A stretch of 64,000 nt of DNA, from positions 41,557-105,556 of the forward strand of contig JAJCZL010000009.1 in assembly GCA_029262415.1 (NCBI GenBank), written 5' to 3'. The position numbers and the translations under genes are program-made. Of this stretch, positions 25,586 through 35,100 are shown piece after piece. Every line of letters begins with the position of its first letter. Position 1 is the stretch's first letter. Below the pieces are notes generated by a model that ran no database searches, was not told the origin of the DNA, and saw only the letters and a list, made by a program, of their open reading frames with translations. The stretch comes from Deltaproteobacteria bacterium (GTDB lineage: Bacteria; Desulfobacterota; Binatia; UBA1149; JAJCZL01).

Positions 25586-27178
25586 ATGACTGCGACACGA
25601 TACATGCTTGCGATCGACCTCGGCACCAGCGGGCCGAAGGTGGCGCTGGTCGGTGAGGATGGACGGCTCGCCGCACGGGCGGTACGTCGGGTACCTACCC
25701 AGGTCGTCCCCGGCGGCGGCGCCGAGCAGGACGCCGCCGAGATCTGGCGAGCCGTCCTCGATGCATCCAGCCAGACACTCGCGCAGGCAGACGTGCCGCG
25801 CGACGCCGTCATCGGGGTAGTCTGCGACAGCCACTACTTCTCACTTATTCCGGTGGATGCCGACGGTAACGCCCTGATGAACTGCATCGTCTGGATGGAC
25901 CAGCGCGGCGCACCCTACACAATGGCGATCTACGGGCGCGAGCCGGATTCGCTCGGGCGATGGATCGAGGTTCACGGGCTCCCGGCGATTCCCTCAGGTA
26001 TCGACTCGCTGGCGCACCTGCTGTTCGTGAAGCACGAACGGCCGGAGGTCTACGAACGCACCCATGCGTTCGTAGAACCGATGGATTTCGTCAACGCCCA
26101 ACTCACCGGGGTGGTGGCGGCGAACGCCTGCACCGCCTATCCACTACTGCTCACCGACAACCGGCGTCTCGACGACGTGCACTACGACGACGCGCTGGTG
26201 CGCATGACCGGTGTCGATCGGACAAAGCTGCCGCCGCTGCTCCCGATCGGCGAAAGCATCGGCACGCTGCGCACCGAGGTTGCCGCCGAACTCGGCCTCT
26301 CGCCCACCACAAGAGTGTTTGCGGGCATGAACGACACACAGGCGGTGGCGGTCGGCGCAGGCACCTTCCAGCCGGGTCAGGGCGGCATCAATATCGGTAC
26401 CACCACGCAGATTCTCGCGCACATCGACGGCATGCGCGGCGACCTCGAAAACTCCATTTTGAGCATGCCGAGCGCACTCGCGGGGCGCTACATGGCGCTC
26501 GCAGAGAACGGCCTGGGCGGAAAGCTACTCGAGCACTTCGTCGAGAACGTGGTTTATCCGAAGGACGCCTTCGCGGATCACTCGACAGAGGACGCCTACG
26601 CGCGTATCGAGCCGGTGGTCGCGGCCGAGCCGGTGGGGAGCGGCGGGCTGCTGTTCCTTCCGTGGTTCACGGGGTTGCAGACGCCGATCATCGATCCCAA
26701 CGCCCGCGGCGCCTTCTTGAACGTATCGCTCTCTACGACACGCACACGGATGATGCGTGCGATCGTCGAAGGAATCAGCTTCAACATGCGTTGGCTGCTG
26801 CCGGCGGTGGAGGCGGTATCCGGTCATCCCTTCGACGAACTCCGCTTCTCGGGTGGCGGCGCGATGTCGGACGAGTGGTCGCAGATCATGGCCGACGTGA
26901 TGGCCCGCCCGGTGCTGCAGGTTGACGACGCGCGCTATCTCAACGCCAAGGGCGCGGCCTTTGCGGCGTTCACGCACGCAGGGCTCACCGGTCTCGATCA
27001 AATCGACCGCTTCTGCCCGATCAAGCGGCGCTACGAACCCCGTGCGCAGAGCCGAGACGTCTACGCCCGGCTCTTCGCGCAGTTCGTCGCGGCCTACGAG
27101 CAGAACCGGCCGATCTTCGCGGCTCTGAACACCGACGCGGCGTTGGCCGCCCCACCCGATGCTGGAGAGGATCAATGA
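25586..27178 (+). CDS. FGGY-family carbohydrate kinase (xylulokinase-like)
   Basis: A 530-aa sugar kinase of the FGGY family. It has the phosphate-1 motif AIDLGTSGPK at the N terminus, the conserved IVWMDQRGAP, the second-domain NIGTTTQIL (phosphate-2) and the adenosine motif FSGGGAMSDEWSQIMADVM with the following NAKGAAFAA. Family members phosphorylate pentuloses, polyols or glycerol. The sequence is not close enough to any one to name the sugar. ATG 25586 lies just before the first strand. The frame opening at 25550 adds 12 weak residues. Its stop overlaps the next start by 4 bp (ATGA), so kinase and phosphatase are translationally coupled. Confidence 0.88.
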   Translation: MTATRYMLAIDLGTSGPKVALVGEDGRLAARAVRRVPTQVVPGGGAEQDAAEIWRAVLDASSQTLAQADVPRDAVIGVVCDSHYFSLIPVDADGNALMNCIVWMDQRGAPYTMAIYGREPDSLGRWIEVHGLPAIPSGIDSLAHLLFVKHERPEVYERTHAFVEPMDFVNAQLTGVVAANACTAYPLLLTDNRRLDDVHYDDALVRMTGVDRTKLPPLLPIGESIGTLRTEVAAELGLSPTTRVFAGMNDTQAVAVGAGTFQPGQGGINIGTTTQILAHIDGMRGDLENSILSMPSALAGRYMALAENGLGGKLLEHFVENVVYPKDAFADHSTEDAYARIEPVVAAEPVGSGGLLFLPWFTGLQTPIIDPNARGAFLNVSLSTTRTRMMRAIVEGISFNMRWLLPAVEAVSGHPFDELRFSGGGAMSDEWSQIMADVMARPVLQVDDARYLNAKGAAFAAFTHAGLTGLDQIDRFCPIKRRYEPRAQSRDVYARLFAQFVAAYEQNRPIFAALNTDAALAAPPDAGEDQ

Positions 27179-27972
27179 GTCCCGAGGAGTTACAAAGCCA
27201 TCTCACCCAAGCCGTGGCGCTGGCCGAGCAGGCCGGTCCGATCGCCGCCGGCTACTTCCGCCGGCGGCTCGAGGTGCACGACAAGTCGCAGGGGGGCTAC
27301 TTCGACCCGGTCACCGTGGCCGACCGCGAGGTCGAGCGCTTTCTTCGCGGTGCTCTACAGTCGCAGTTCCCGGGCTACGGCGTGCTCGGCGAAGAAGATG
27401 GTATGGACGGCGCCGATGCCAAGCGCTGCTGGGTGATCGATCCGATCGACGGTACGCGCGCTTTCATCACCGGCATGCCGGCCTGGGGCATCCTGCTCGG
27501 TCTGACCGAAGATAGTGCGCCGCTGGTGGGTGTTATGCACCAGCCCTACATGGGTGAGACGTTTTACGGTGCCCGCGGCTGCGGTTCCCGGTTGCGCCGT
27601 GGCGGTAGCGAGGTCACGCTGGCCACCCGCACCGACGTCGCGCTCGCCGACGCGGTCCTGTACAGCACGCATCCCGATATGTTCATCGGCGAGGCCGAGC
27701 GCGCCGCGTTCGACCGCGTGGCCGGCGCGTGCCGGATGACGCGCTTCGGGGGTGATTGCTACTCCTACTGTCTGCTCGCGCTCGGCCAGATCGATCTCGT
27801 CGTCGAGTCCTGTCTGCAGCCCTACGACATCGTAGCGCTGATCGCGATCATCGAGGCCGCCGGCGGCGTCGTCACCGACGGCCGCGGTGGCGACGCCGCC
27901 GGGGGCGGCTTCGTCGTCGCTGCCGGCAACGCCGCATTGCATGCCGAGGCGCTGGCGGCACTCAATCTCTAG
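27175..27972 (+). CDS. Inositol monophosphatase-family phosphatase
   Basis: A 265-aa Mg-dependent phosphatase of the IMPase/HisN/CysQ superfamily. Metal ligands are visible: FDPVTVADRE, the Glu pair in VLGEED, the hallmark DPIDGTRAFITG, and a C-terminal Asp in SCLQPYDIVALIAIIEAAGG. The DPIDGTRAF form with Arg-Ala-Phe is seen in histidinol-phosphate phosphatase-like (HisN) members, but no his genes are near. Position between a sugar kinase and a PLP lyase suggests a phosphorylated sugar or polyol as substrate. The ATGA overlap with the kinase and 18 bp to the next gene indicate one operon. Confidence 0.88.
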   Translation: MSPEELQSHLTQAVALAEQAGPIAAGYFRRRLEVHDKSQGGYFDPVTVADREVERFLRGALQSQFPGYGVLGEEDGMDGADAKRCWVIDPIDGTRAFITGMPAWGILLGLTEDSAPLVGVMHQPYMGETFYGARGCGSRLRRGGSEVTLATRTDVALADAVLYSTHPDMFIGEAERAAFDRVAGACRMTRFGGDCYSYCLLALGQIDLVVESCLQPYDIVALIAIIEAAGGVVTDGRGGDAAGGGFVVAAGNAALHAEALAALNL

Positions 27973-27990
27973 AACACGGAGCACGAATCA

Positions 27991-29415
27991 ATGGCCAACC
28001 AAGACAGCGACCCCACCAGTGGGATCTATCCCTACGCCGAGCGATTCGGTGTCGTCGATCACTTTCCCGAGAGCGGCCGTCCGCGCGCAGAGATCCTTGC
28101 CGAACTGCGCACCATGGCGAGCGAGGAGGACGGTTTTTGGCAAACCGGTCAGTGCTCGGGGACGATGTACTGCGGCGACACTTCGCACTATTCGTTTCTG
28201 AATGAGGCCTTCGCGCTCTACTCGCATGTGAACGCGCTGCAACGCGACATCTGTCCGAGCGCAACCCGGTTTGAGGGCGAGATCACCGCGATGGCGCTCG
28301 ACCTCATGCACGCCGGCGAGGTCGCGGACCACCATCCGGGCGAAAGCCCACGCGGCTCGGTAACCTCGGGCGGAACCGACAGCATCATCACAGCAGTGCT
28401 GATGTACCGCGACAAGGCGCGTGCCGAGAAGGGCATCACCGAGCCCGAGATGATTATCCCGCGCACCGCGCACCCGGCCTTCGACAAGGGCGCACACCTG
28501 TTCGGTCTGAAGCTCGTGCACGCGCCGGTACACCCCGACACCACGCTCGTCGACGTAGACTTCGTGCGCGACAACATCAACGACAACACGGTAATGCTGG
28601 TCGGTTCGGCCGGAAACTATCCTTACGGTACGATCGATCCGATCGGCGAGCTTTCGGAGTTGGCGGCGAGCCGCAACGTCGGCCTGCACGTCGACGGCTG
28701 CCTCGGCGGTTTCATCCTGCCGTGGGGTGAGCAACTCGGTTACGACATACCGGTGTTCGATTTCCGGCTACCCGGCGTCACCACCATCTCAGCCGACACC
28801 CACAAGTACGGTTTCGGGCTCAAAGGCACCTCGGTGCTGCTGTTCCGCGACAAGTCGTTCCGCGATCACGTCTATTTCATGACTCCGGAATGGCCCGGCG
28901 GAAAGTACAACTCGCCGGGGATCGCCGGCAGTCGTTCGGGCGGACTGCTCGCGGCCGCCTGGGCCTCGATGGTGAGTCTCGGCAGAGAAGGCTACCGGCG
29001 CTACGCCAACGCGATCTTTGAGAGCGCATTCGCGATGCAAAAGGTCGTGCGCGCTCACAACGAGCTGCGCATGATGGGCGATCCGACCTTCTGCTTCTCG
29101 TTCACCTCGGATCGCTTCGACATCTACCACGTCAACGACTTCATGCACGGCCGTGGCTGGCGCTTCAACGGTCAGCAGTATCCAAACGCCATACATATGT
29201 GTGTAACGCGTCCGCAGACGCAGCCGGGCGTGGTCGAGAAGTTCGCCGAAGACCTCGAAGCCGCAGTGGCCTACGCTCTGGATCCGCCGATCGCGGCGCC
29301 CAAGTCCGGCGCTATCTACGGCGGGGTCCCCAAGGAGATCCCCGGCGTCGACGAGATGGTCAAACACATGCTCATCGATTATCTCGACCGCTGCGGCGAC
29401 GTCCCTGGGGTGTAA
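27991..29415 (+). CDS. PLP-dependent sphingosine-1-phosphate lyase-like enzyme
   Basis: A 474-aa fold-type I PLP enzyme of the group II decarboxylase / S1P-lyase branch. The cofactor lysine is in TISADTHKYGFGLKGTS, the S1P-lyase signature, and VTSGGTDSIITAVL and HVDGCLGGF (Asp for the pyridine nitrogen) are in the expected places. S1P lyases split a phosphorylated amino alcohol into an aldehyde and phosphoethanolamine. There is no N-terminal membrane helix, as in other bacterial members. Co-transcribed with the kinase and phosphatase. The trio suggests a phosphorylation and carbon-carbon cleavage route, but no substrate can be named. Its 3' end overlaps the convergent ligase gene by 37 bp. 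Confidence 0.85.
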   Translation: MANQDSDPTSGIYPYAERFGVVDHFPESGRPRAEILAELRTMASEEDGFWQTGQCSGTMYCGDTSHYSFLNEAFALYSHVNALQRDICPSATRFEGEITAMALDLMHAGEVADHHPGESPRGSVTSGGTDSIITAVLMYRDKARAEKGITEPEMIIPRTAHPAFDKGAHLFGLKLVHAPVHPDTTLVDVDFVRDNINDNTVMLVGSAGNYPYGTIDPIGELSELAASRNVGLHVDGCLGGFILPWGEQLGYDIPVFDFRLPGVTTISADTHKYGFGLKGTSVLLFRDKSFRDHVYFMTPEWPGGKYNSPGIAGSRSGGLLAAAWASMVSLGREGYRRYANAIFESAFAMQKVVRAHNELRMMGDPTFCFSFTSDRFDIYHVNDFMHGRGWRFNGQQYPNAIHMCVTRPQTQPGVVEKFAEDLEAAVAYALDPPIAAPKSGAIYGGVPKEIPGVDEMVKHMLIDYLDRCGDVPGV

Positions 29416-31469
29416 TCGGCGCGCAGCCGCCGCCGCATGATCTTGTTCGACGCCGTGCGCGGTAACGAAGGTACGATGACGACGTCGTGAATCTTGAACA
29501 GCGGATTGAGATCGGCGCGGATCAGAGTCTGCATCGGCGCTAAGAGATCGCCGGGCGCTCGTTCGACGCCTTCTTTCAAGACCGCATAAACAACCAGACG
29601 GCCGGGTCCGCCGCCGGGAGGCGGGTCGGCGACCGCGGCGACTTCATCGACTCCTTCGATGTTCTTCAGGGCGCGCTCGATCTCGGCGGAGCTGACCTTG
29701 ATACCGCCGAGATTCATGGTGTCGTCGATCCTGCCGTGGGCGCGATAATAGCCGCCGGGTAAGCGCTCGAGTTGGTCGCCGTGGCGCCGCAAGACCTCGC
29801 CGCCGGGGCCGCGCGGAGTGCCGGCAAAATAGACTTCGTGGTGGTCTCGGTTGAGCAGCGTCGTCGATAGCCCGATGCTCGGGGGGATGAGGTAGAGTTC
29901 GCCGTTGTCGTCAGGCTCACCGTCTTCGTTCAACACGATCGTGTCCAGACCGAGCGCAGGCGTTGAGAACGTCGCGGGCGCGGCGGGTTGCACGAGCGTC
30001 CCGGTCATGTAGCCGCCGCCGATCTCGGTACCGCCGCAGTACTCGATCACCGGCCGGTACTTGGCTCGCGACATCAGAAAAAACATGTCGTCGGCGTTGG
30101 AGCATTCGCCGGTCGAGCTGAACGCCTTGATCTTCGTCCAGTCGCAACCCCGCAGACACCCGCTGTTGCGCCAGCTCTTGACCAGGCTGGGAACCACGCC
30201 GAGCATAGTAACTCCGGCCGATTCGACGAAGCGCCCGAACCCGGCGCCGATCGGCGATCCGTCAAACAAGGCGATCGTCGCCCGATTGATGAGGCTTGCG
30301 TAGATCAGCCACGGCCCCATCATCCAGCCGAGATTGGTCGGCCATGCGACGACGTCTCCCGGCCCAATGTCGTGGTGAAGGTGCGCGTCGGCCGCCGCCT
30401 TGATCGGCGTGACGTGGGTCCAAGGGATGGCTTTGGGGTCGCCGGTGGTTCCCGATGAAAACAATACGTTGGTTGCATCGTGGGGGTCGCAGATGACGGA
30501 CGCGAAGCTCTCAGTGCCGCCCAAGAAATCGGCCCAAGAAAGATCTCCGTCGCGCAACGCGACGCCGAGTTCGTCGCCGGCGGCAAGAACCACGGCGCGG
30601 GGCGCGTCGGCGGCAACGACCTTTTCGTACATCGGCAGCTTCTTACCACCGCGCACGACGAAATCCTGCGTGAAGATCGCCTTGGCCCGGCCGATGCGCA
30701 GACGCGTCGCGATCTCGCCGGGCGCAAAGCTATCGGCGATCGAGACGACCGTGCAACCCGCCTTGATGATCCCGAGGTAGATCGCGATCGATTGCAGGTT
30801 CATGGTCATGTCGACGGCAACGGCGTCTCCGGCGGCAAAACCGAACGATTTGACGCCGTTCGCGACTCGGTTGCTGAGCACCGCGAGCGCTCGGTAGCTG
30901 ACAACTTCGGGCGCGCCGCCCTCTTGCTGATGAACGACGGCCGGCGCATCCCCTTCGGCACGAAAACAACTGTCGACGATGTTCAGCCGCGCACCGGGTA
31001 ACCAACGAGGATCTTCGACCTCGTTCTGCGACGCGACCGCGGCGGTCGGTTCGCTCGCGAAGACGATTCCCAAACGCTCGACCATCTCGGTCCAAAACGC
31101 GCTCCGGTGCTGCACCGACCAACGATGAAGCTGCTGGTAGGAACCGATGCCGAGCCGGCCCATGAGGCGGCCGATGTTGCTGTCGGGAATCGAGGCCGGG
31201 ACAGGAATCCAAGCCGGAACCGGCCCGTCTCGCTCTTCACTCCAACTCCGAAAGACATGGGCGTGGACGGCACGATGCAGTTCCAAGGGCTGATCGGGCT
31301 CGAGCAACTCGGCGCTCACGCGGCGCCAAACCGCCCCCACCTCATGCGGCGAAGAACTCACGGCCATGGCCGACAGCAGGGCCTCGGCTTGTCGATCGGA
31401 TGCGCCGAGATCGAGGAGCGTCTGTTTAGTCACTTCGGTCTGCCCCGGCCGCGCCTCGGCTCGGCCCAC
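29379..31469 (-). CDS. AMP-forming acyl-CoA synthetase (acetoacetyl-CoA synthetase-like)
   Basis: A 696-aa member of the ANL superfamily. It has the P-loop LFSSGTTGDPKAIPWTH, the A5 motif YCGGTEIGGGYM, the hinge GRIDDTMNLGGIKVSS and the catalytic-Lys region PRTASNKIMRRRLR near the C terminus. The long N-terminal extension and overall length fit acetyl- or acetoacetyl-CoA synthetase-like enzymes more than medium-chain ligases. It would activate a carboxylic acid to its CoA ester via an acyl-adenylate. Last gene of the catabolic operon, starting at GTG 31469, 7 bp after the stop of the second ligase. An alternative GTG start lies at 31433. Confidence 0.88.
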   Translation of the reverse strand: MGRAEARPGQTEVTKQTLLDLGASDRQAEALLSAMAVSSSPHEVGAVWRRVSAELLEPDQPLELHRAVHAHVFRSWSEERDGPVPAWIPVPASIPDSNIGRLMGRLGIGSYQQLHRWSVQHRSAFWTEMVERLGIVFASEPTAAVASQNEVEDPRWLPGARLNIVDSCFRAEGDAPAVVHQQEGGAPEVVSYRALAVLSNRVANGVKSFGFAAGDAVAVDMTMNLQSIAIYLGIIKAGCTVVSIADSFAPGEIATRLRIGRAKAIFTQDFVVRGGKKLPMYEKVVAADAPRAVVLAAGDELGVALRDGDLSWADFLGGTESFASVICDPHDATNVLFSSGTTGDPKAIPWTHVTPIKAAADAHLHHDIGPGDVVAWPTNLGWMMGPWLIYASLINRATIALFDGSPIGAGFGRFVESAGVTMLGVVPSLVKSWRNSGCLRGCDWTKIKAFSSTGECSNADDMFFLMSRAKYRPVIEYCGGTEIGGGYMTGTLVQPAAPATFSTPALGLDTIVLNEDGEPDDNGELYLIPPSIGLSTTLLNRDHHEVYFAGTPRGPGGEVLRRHGDQLERLPGGYYRAHGRIDDTMNLGGIKVSSAEIERALKNIEGVDEVAAVADPPPGGGPGRLVVYAVLKEGVERAPGDLLAPMQTLIRADLNPLFKIHDVVIVPSLPRTASNKIMRRRLRADYTPGTSPQRSR

Positions 31470-31476
31470 ACCGGCC

Positions 31477-33027
31477 TCAGCCGATGCTCCGTTGCGCGCC
31501 TTCCCAGAAGCGGCGCTTGACGTCCTTCCGTAAAATTTTACCGATCGGCGTCTTCGGCAGCTCGTCCCAGATTTCTACAGCTTTGGGACACTTGTAGCCG
31601 GCCAACCGGGTCTTGCAGTGGCGGAGCAACTCCTCCTCATCGGCGCTGTGACCGTTCTTGAGCGCGACCACCGCCTGTACCCTTTCGCCCCAGCGCTCAT
31701 CGGGCGCCGAGACCACGGCGCACTCCTGGACGGCGGGGTGCTCGTATAGCGCGTCCTCGGTCTCCTTGGGATAGACGTTCTCACCGCCGGTCACGATCAT
31801 GTCGGCCTTGCGGTCCTTCAAAAATATGTAGCCCTCCTCGTCGAGGGTGCCCATGTCGCCGGTGTGGAGCCAGCCGCCGCGCAAGGTCTCGGCGCTAAGC
31901 CCGGGGTTGTTCCAGTAGCCGAGCATGACGTTGTCGCCTCTGACCGCGATCTCGCCGATCTCACCCGCTGCCACCGGCCGGTCGTTCGCATCGACGATGC
32001 GGACCTCGATGGCGGCGGCCGCTTGGCCGGCACTGGTGAGCAGCGCCGACCGCGGCCCCTCGAGCACGTGGTCTTGCACCGCGAGGAACGAGACCGCCGG
32101 AGCCGCCTCGGTCATCCCGTAACCCTGCGCGAAGATATTGCCGAACCTGCGTATCGCCGCCTTCAAGACTTCGGGCGCCATCGGGCTTCCCGCATAGGTG
32201 ATCAGTCTGAGGCTCGATAAGTCGAAGTCGTCTAGATTGGCAAGCGAAAGCAGCCATCCCAGCAGCGTGGGAACCAGGTTGATGTGCGTGCAGCGTTCCT
32301 GCTGGACGATTCCGAGTATGTAGTCGAGATCGGGCCGGCGCACGATCACCAGCGTAGCGCCGGCCATCAAGGTGCAGAGCGCCGCCCACATGGCGATGTG
32401 AAACAGCGGCAGGACGTAGCACTCGATGTCTTCGTGGTCCAGATCGATAGCGGCGCCGCCGGCACGGGCGGAGACAAGCAGGTTTTTGTGCGAGAGCATC
32501 ACGCCCTTGGGCGAGCCGGTGGTGCCACCCGTGTACATGAGGATCGCCATGTCGTTCTCGTCGACGTCGATCCCCGGGTCGGAATCGGAGGCGGCGGCGA
32601 GTAGGTCTTCGTATGCAAGGTAGCCGTTCGCAGCGTCCTCCAGCGCGACCCAATGCTCCACTTCGCCGAGTTGTGCACGCAACGCGAGAGCCCGCGGTTG
32701 GTATCCGTCGCCGGCCATGAACACCGTCGCCCCGCTGTCGGTTACAATGTGAACGACCTCGGCGTCGGAGAGCCGGAAGTTCAACGGCGTCACCACCAGC
32801 CCGGCCTTGCCCGCCGCAAGGTATATCTCCATGTACTTGTGGGTGTTCTCGGCGAGAACGGCCAGGCGGTCTCCACGCCTGCAACCCAGTGCGATGAGCG
32901 CGTTGGCGAGCCGGCTGATGCGTGCGTCGAACTCGTTGTAAGTCAGACGCGTGTGTTCGAACACGACGGCGGTCCTGTCGCCGTGAAGCGCAACACCTTG
33001 TCTCGATACGTCACCCAGGGTTCTCAT
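31477..33027 (-). CDS. Long-chain fatty-acid-type CoA ligase (FadD-like)
   Basis: A 516-aa AMP-forming ligase of ordinary FadD/FadK length. Motifs: P-loop MYTGGTTGSPKGVMLSHKN (about 165), A5 YGMTEAAP, A7 LHTGDMG, the hinge KDRKADMIVTGGENVYP, and the catalytic Lys in LPKTPIGKILRK at the end. It converts free acids to acyl-CoA for the adjacent beta-oxidation genes. ATG 33027 starts the family's N terminus. The 204 further codons of the open frame run through an unrelated gene region. It is 77 bp from the acyl-CoA dehydrogenase gene upstream in the same operon. Confidence 0.9.
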   Translation of the reverse strand: MRTLGDVSRQGVALHGDRTAVVFEHTRLTYNEFDARISRLANALIALGCRRGDRLAVLAENTHKYMEIYLAAGKAGLVVTPLNFRLSDAEVVHIVTDSGATVFMAGDGYQPRALALRAQLGEVEHWVALEDAANGYLAYEDLLAAASDSDPGIDVDENDMAILMYTGGTTGSPKGVMLSHKNLLVSARAGGAAIDLDHEDIECYVLPLFHIAMWAALCTLMAGATLVIVRRPDLDYILGIVQQERCTHINLVPTLLGWLLSLANLDDFDLSSLRLITYAGSPMAPEVLKAAIRRFGNIFAQGYGMTEAAPAVSFLAVQDHVLEGPRSALLTSAGQAAAAIEVRIVDANDRPVAAGEIGEIAVRGDNVMLGYWNNPGLSAETLRGGWLHTGDMGTLDEEGYIFLKDRKADMIVTGGENVYPKETEDALYEHPAVQECAVVSAPDERWGERVQAVVALKNGHSADEEELLRHCKTRLAGYKCPKAVEIWDELPKTPIGKILRKDVKRRFWEGAQRSIG

Positions 33028-33104
33028 GACTATCACCGCTGCGGCCCGGCGATCGATCGCCACGGCCGAGCGAGCCGCGCGCGCCGGCTCGCGATACTTG
33101 CACG

Positions 33105-34265
33105 TCAATACGACCGCGGCAGGCCGAAGCTTTGCGCGATGTAGTTCTTGCTCATCTCGTCGGAGATCGGCGAGAACATCATCTGCTTGTAGTCGCGGAA
33201 GTGGCGCTGCATGTCGTACTCCATCGTGTAACCGTAGCCGCCGAGTATCTCCATGCCCCACAGCGCGGCCTTCTCGCTCGCCCGGCACGCGACGATCTTC
33301 GCCATCGTGGCCTCTACGTCGTAACGCCGGCCGCTGTCGCACAGCCACGCGCACTTGTAAATAAGGTTGCGGGCGTTCTCGATCTCGATGGCGATGTCGG
33401 CCAGGTAGTTCTGCAGAATCTGAAACTGACCGATCGGCTTGCCGAAGGCCTTGCGTTCTTTGCTGTACTCGAGCGCGTCCCTGAAAGCCGCATTGGCGAT
33501 GCCGAGTGAGAGCGTCGAGGTTGCAATCCGCTCGGGGTTGAGCGTGCCCAGTAGCTGATACCAGCCCTTGTTCTCCACCCCGACCAAGTTCTCGGCGGGC
33601 ACGCGCACGTCTTCGTAGTGCACCTCGCAGGTGCCGCAAGCGTGGATGCCGAGCTTGGGGATAAGGCTCACCGTGACGCCTTTGCTCTTAGCGTCGACGA
33701 TGAAGACCGACAGTCCGTTTTTTCGCTCGGTGTCCTTGTCGGTAATGACGACGGTCAGGATATAGTCGGCAACGTGCGCGCCGGAGATGAAGATCTTTGA
33801 ACCGTTGAGTACGTACTCGTCGCCCTCGCGCCGCGCAGTGGCGGCGATAGCGCCGAGAATGTCGGTGCCGCCCGCAGGCTCGGTCAGAGCGAAGCTCCAC
33901 TTTTTTTCGCCGCTGACGATCTCGGGGAGGTAGCGCGTCTTCTGCTCCTCGCTGCCGAACTCGGTAAGCGGCCTGGTGCCGCCGATGAATACGATGCCCA
34001 TGCCGATGGCCACAGCCACGCCGGCGGTCGCCAGCTCCTCAGTGGCAATGGCCATCTCCACGGTGCCGCCGCCGATGCCGCCGTACTCCTCGGGCACACC
34101 GATCCCGAAGTAGCCGAGGTCGGCAAGTTTGTGCCTGAGATCGTCGGGCGGAAAGTCGCAGTTCTCATCCAACCAGCGCACGTACTCGCGCGTGAGTTCC
34201 TTCTCGGCGAACTTGCGAAAGGTCTCGCGGATCATTTCCTGGTTTTCTGTCAACGCGAATTCCAT
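33105..34265 (-). CDS. Acyl-CoA dehydrogenase
   Basis: A 386-aa FAD enzyme of standard length, covering the N-terminal helical, middle beta-barrel and C-terminal helical domains. Recognisable motifs are FALTEPAGGTDILG (FAD/substrate region), NGSKIFISGAHVADY, and the C-terminal LGGYGYTMEYDMQRHFRDYKQM, which holds the FAD-binding and tetramer segments. It introduces the alpha-beta double bond in an acyl-CoA and passes electrons to ETF. ATG 34265 with GGGAGG upstream starts at the family N terminus (MEFALTENQ). It is 19 bp from the enoyl-CoA hydratase gene. Confidence 0.92.
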   Translation of the reverse strand: MEFALTENQEMIRETFRKFAEKELTREYVRWLDENCDFPPDDLRHKLADLGYFGIGVPEEYGGIGGGTVEMAIATEELATAGVAVAIGMGIVFIGGTRPLTEFGSEEQKTRYLPEIVSGEKKWSFALTEPAGGTDILGAIAATARREGDEYVLNGSKIFISGAHVADYILTVVITDKDTERKNGLSVFIVDAKSKGVTVSLIPKLGIHACGTCEVHYEDVRVPAENLVGVENKGWYQLLGTLNPERIATSTLSLGIANAAFRDALEYSKERKAFGKPIGQFQILQNYLADIAIEIENARNLIYKCAWLCDSGRRYDVEATMAKIVACRASEKAALWGMEILGGYGYTMEYDMQRHFRDYKQMMFSPISDEMSKNYIAQSFGLPRSY

Positions 34266-34284
34266 ATCGACCTCCCGGTCGGGC

Positions 34285-35091
34285 TTACTTGCCCTGGTAA
34301 TTGCCCGCACGTTTCTCGACGAAGGCCGCGATCCCCTCCCTCGCATCCTCCGAAGAGATGAGCCACATGATGCTGCCGCGCTCGATGGCCAACGCGGCCT
34401 CGATGCTCTCGCAGGTCAGTGAGTTGTTCACCACGTTCTTTGCCGCGCGCAGGGCCAGCGGCGGCTTCGACATCATCTCGGCGGTTGTCTCTTCGACGGC
34501 CGCATACAGTTCTGCGCGGTTGGGCAGAACACGGTTGACGAGACCGAGTCTGGAGGCCTCGGCGGCGTCGATAATCTCGCCGCGGTAGATCATCTCCTTG
34601 GCGCGTGCCGGAGAAATCGCGCGCGGCAGCCTCACCGTGCCGCCCCAACCCGCGAGTACCCCCAGATTGATCTCGAGAAGGCCGAAACTCGCGTTCTCGC
34701 TCGCGTAGATGAAATCGCAGACCAGCGCCAGCTCGAGGCCGCCGGCAAAACACATGCCGTTAACCGCAGCGATGACCGGCTTCTCCATGTACGTGATCAG
34801 ACGCTGGATGGTGTTGCCGCGCCCGTAGAGAAAGTCGTAGCCGCTGACGTTGTCGAGCTGTTGAAAGATGCGAATGTCGCCACCACTGCAAAACGCCGTC
34901 TCGCCCGAGCCCGTCAACACCAGGCAGCGAACGCCCGCATCGGCGGCCGCAAGGGTGAGCGCCTCGCAGAGTTCGCTCTGCAGCGTCTCGCTGAGCGAGT
35001 TCATCATCTTTTCGTTGTTGAGGGTGATCCAAAGCACCTCGCCGTCGACGCCGCGGCGCTCGCAGATAAGACGTTTGTACTCGCGTTCCAT
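34285..35091 (-). CDS. Enoyl-CoA hydratase/isomerase (crotonase family)
   Basis: A 268-aa crotonase-fold enzyme. The oxyanion-hole segments AFCSGGDIRIF (about 68) and NGMCFAGGLELALVCD (about 110) are present, as is the trimer helix. One general-acid/base Glu of true hydratases falls in the LLEINLGVLAGWGG stretch. The second is replaced, so the exact reaction (hydration, isomerisation or hydrolysis) is open. ATG 35091 is preceded by AGCGAGACGCC. It lies 9 bp after the DUF35 gene in the operon. Confidence 0.88.
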   Translation of the reverse strand: MEREYKRLICERRGVDGEVLWITLNNEKMMNSLSETLQSELCEALTLAAADAGVRCLVLTGSGETAFCSGGDIRIFQQLDNVSGYDFLYGRGNTIQRLITYMEKPVIAAVNGMCFAGGLELALVCDFIYASENASFGLLEINLGVLAGWGGTVRLPRAISPARAKEMIYRGEIIDAAEASRLGLVNRVLPNRAELYAAVEETTAEMMSKPPLALRAAKNVVNNSLTCESIEAALAIERGSIMWLISSEDAREGIAAFVEKRAGNYQGK

Positions 35092-35100
35092 GGCGTCTCG

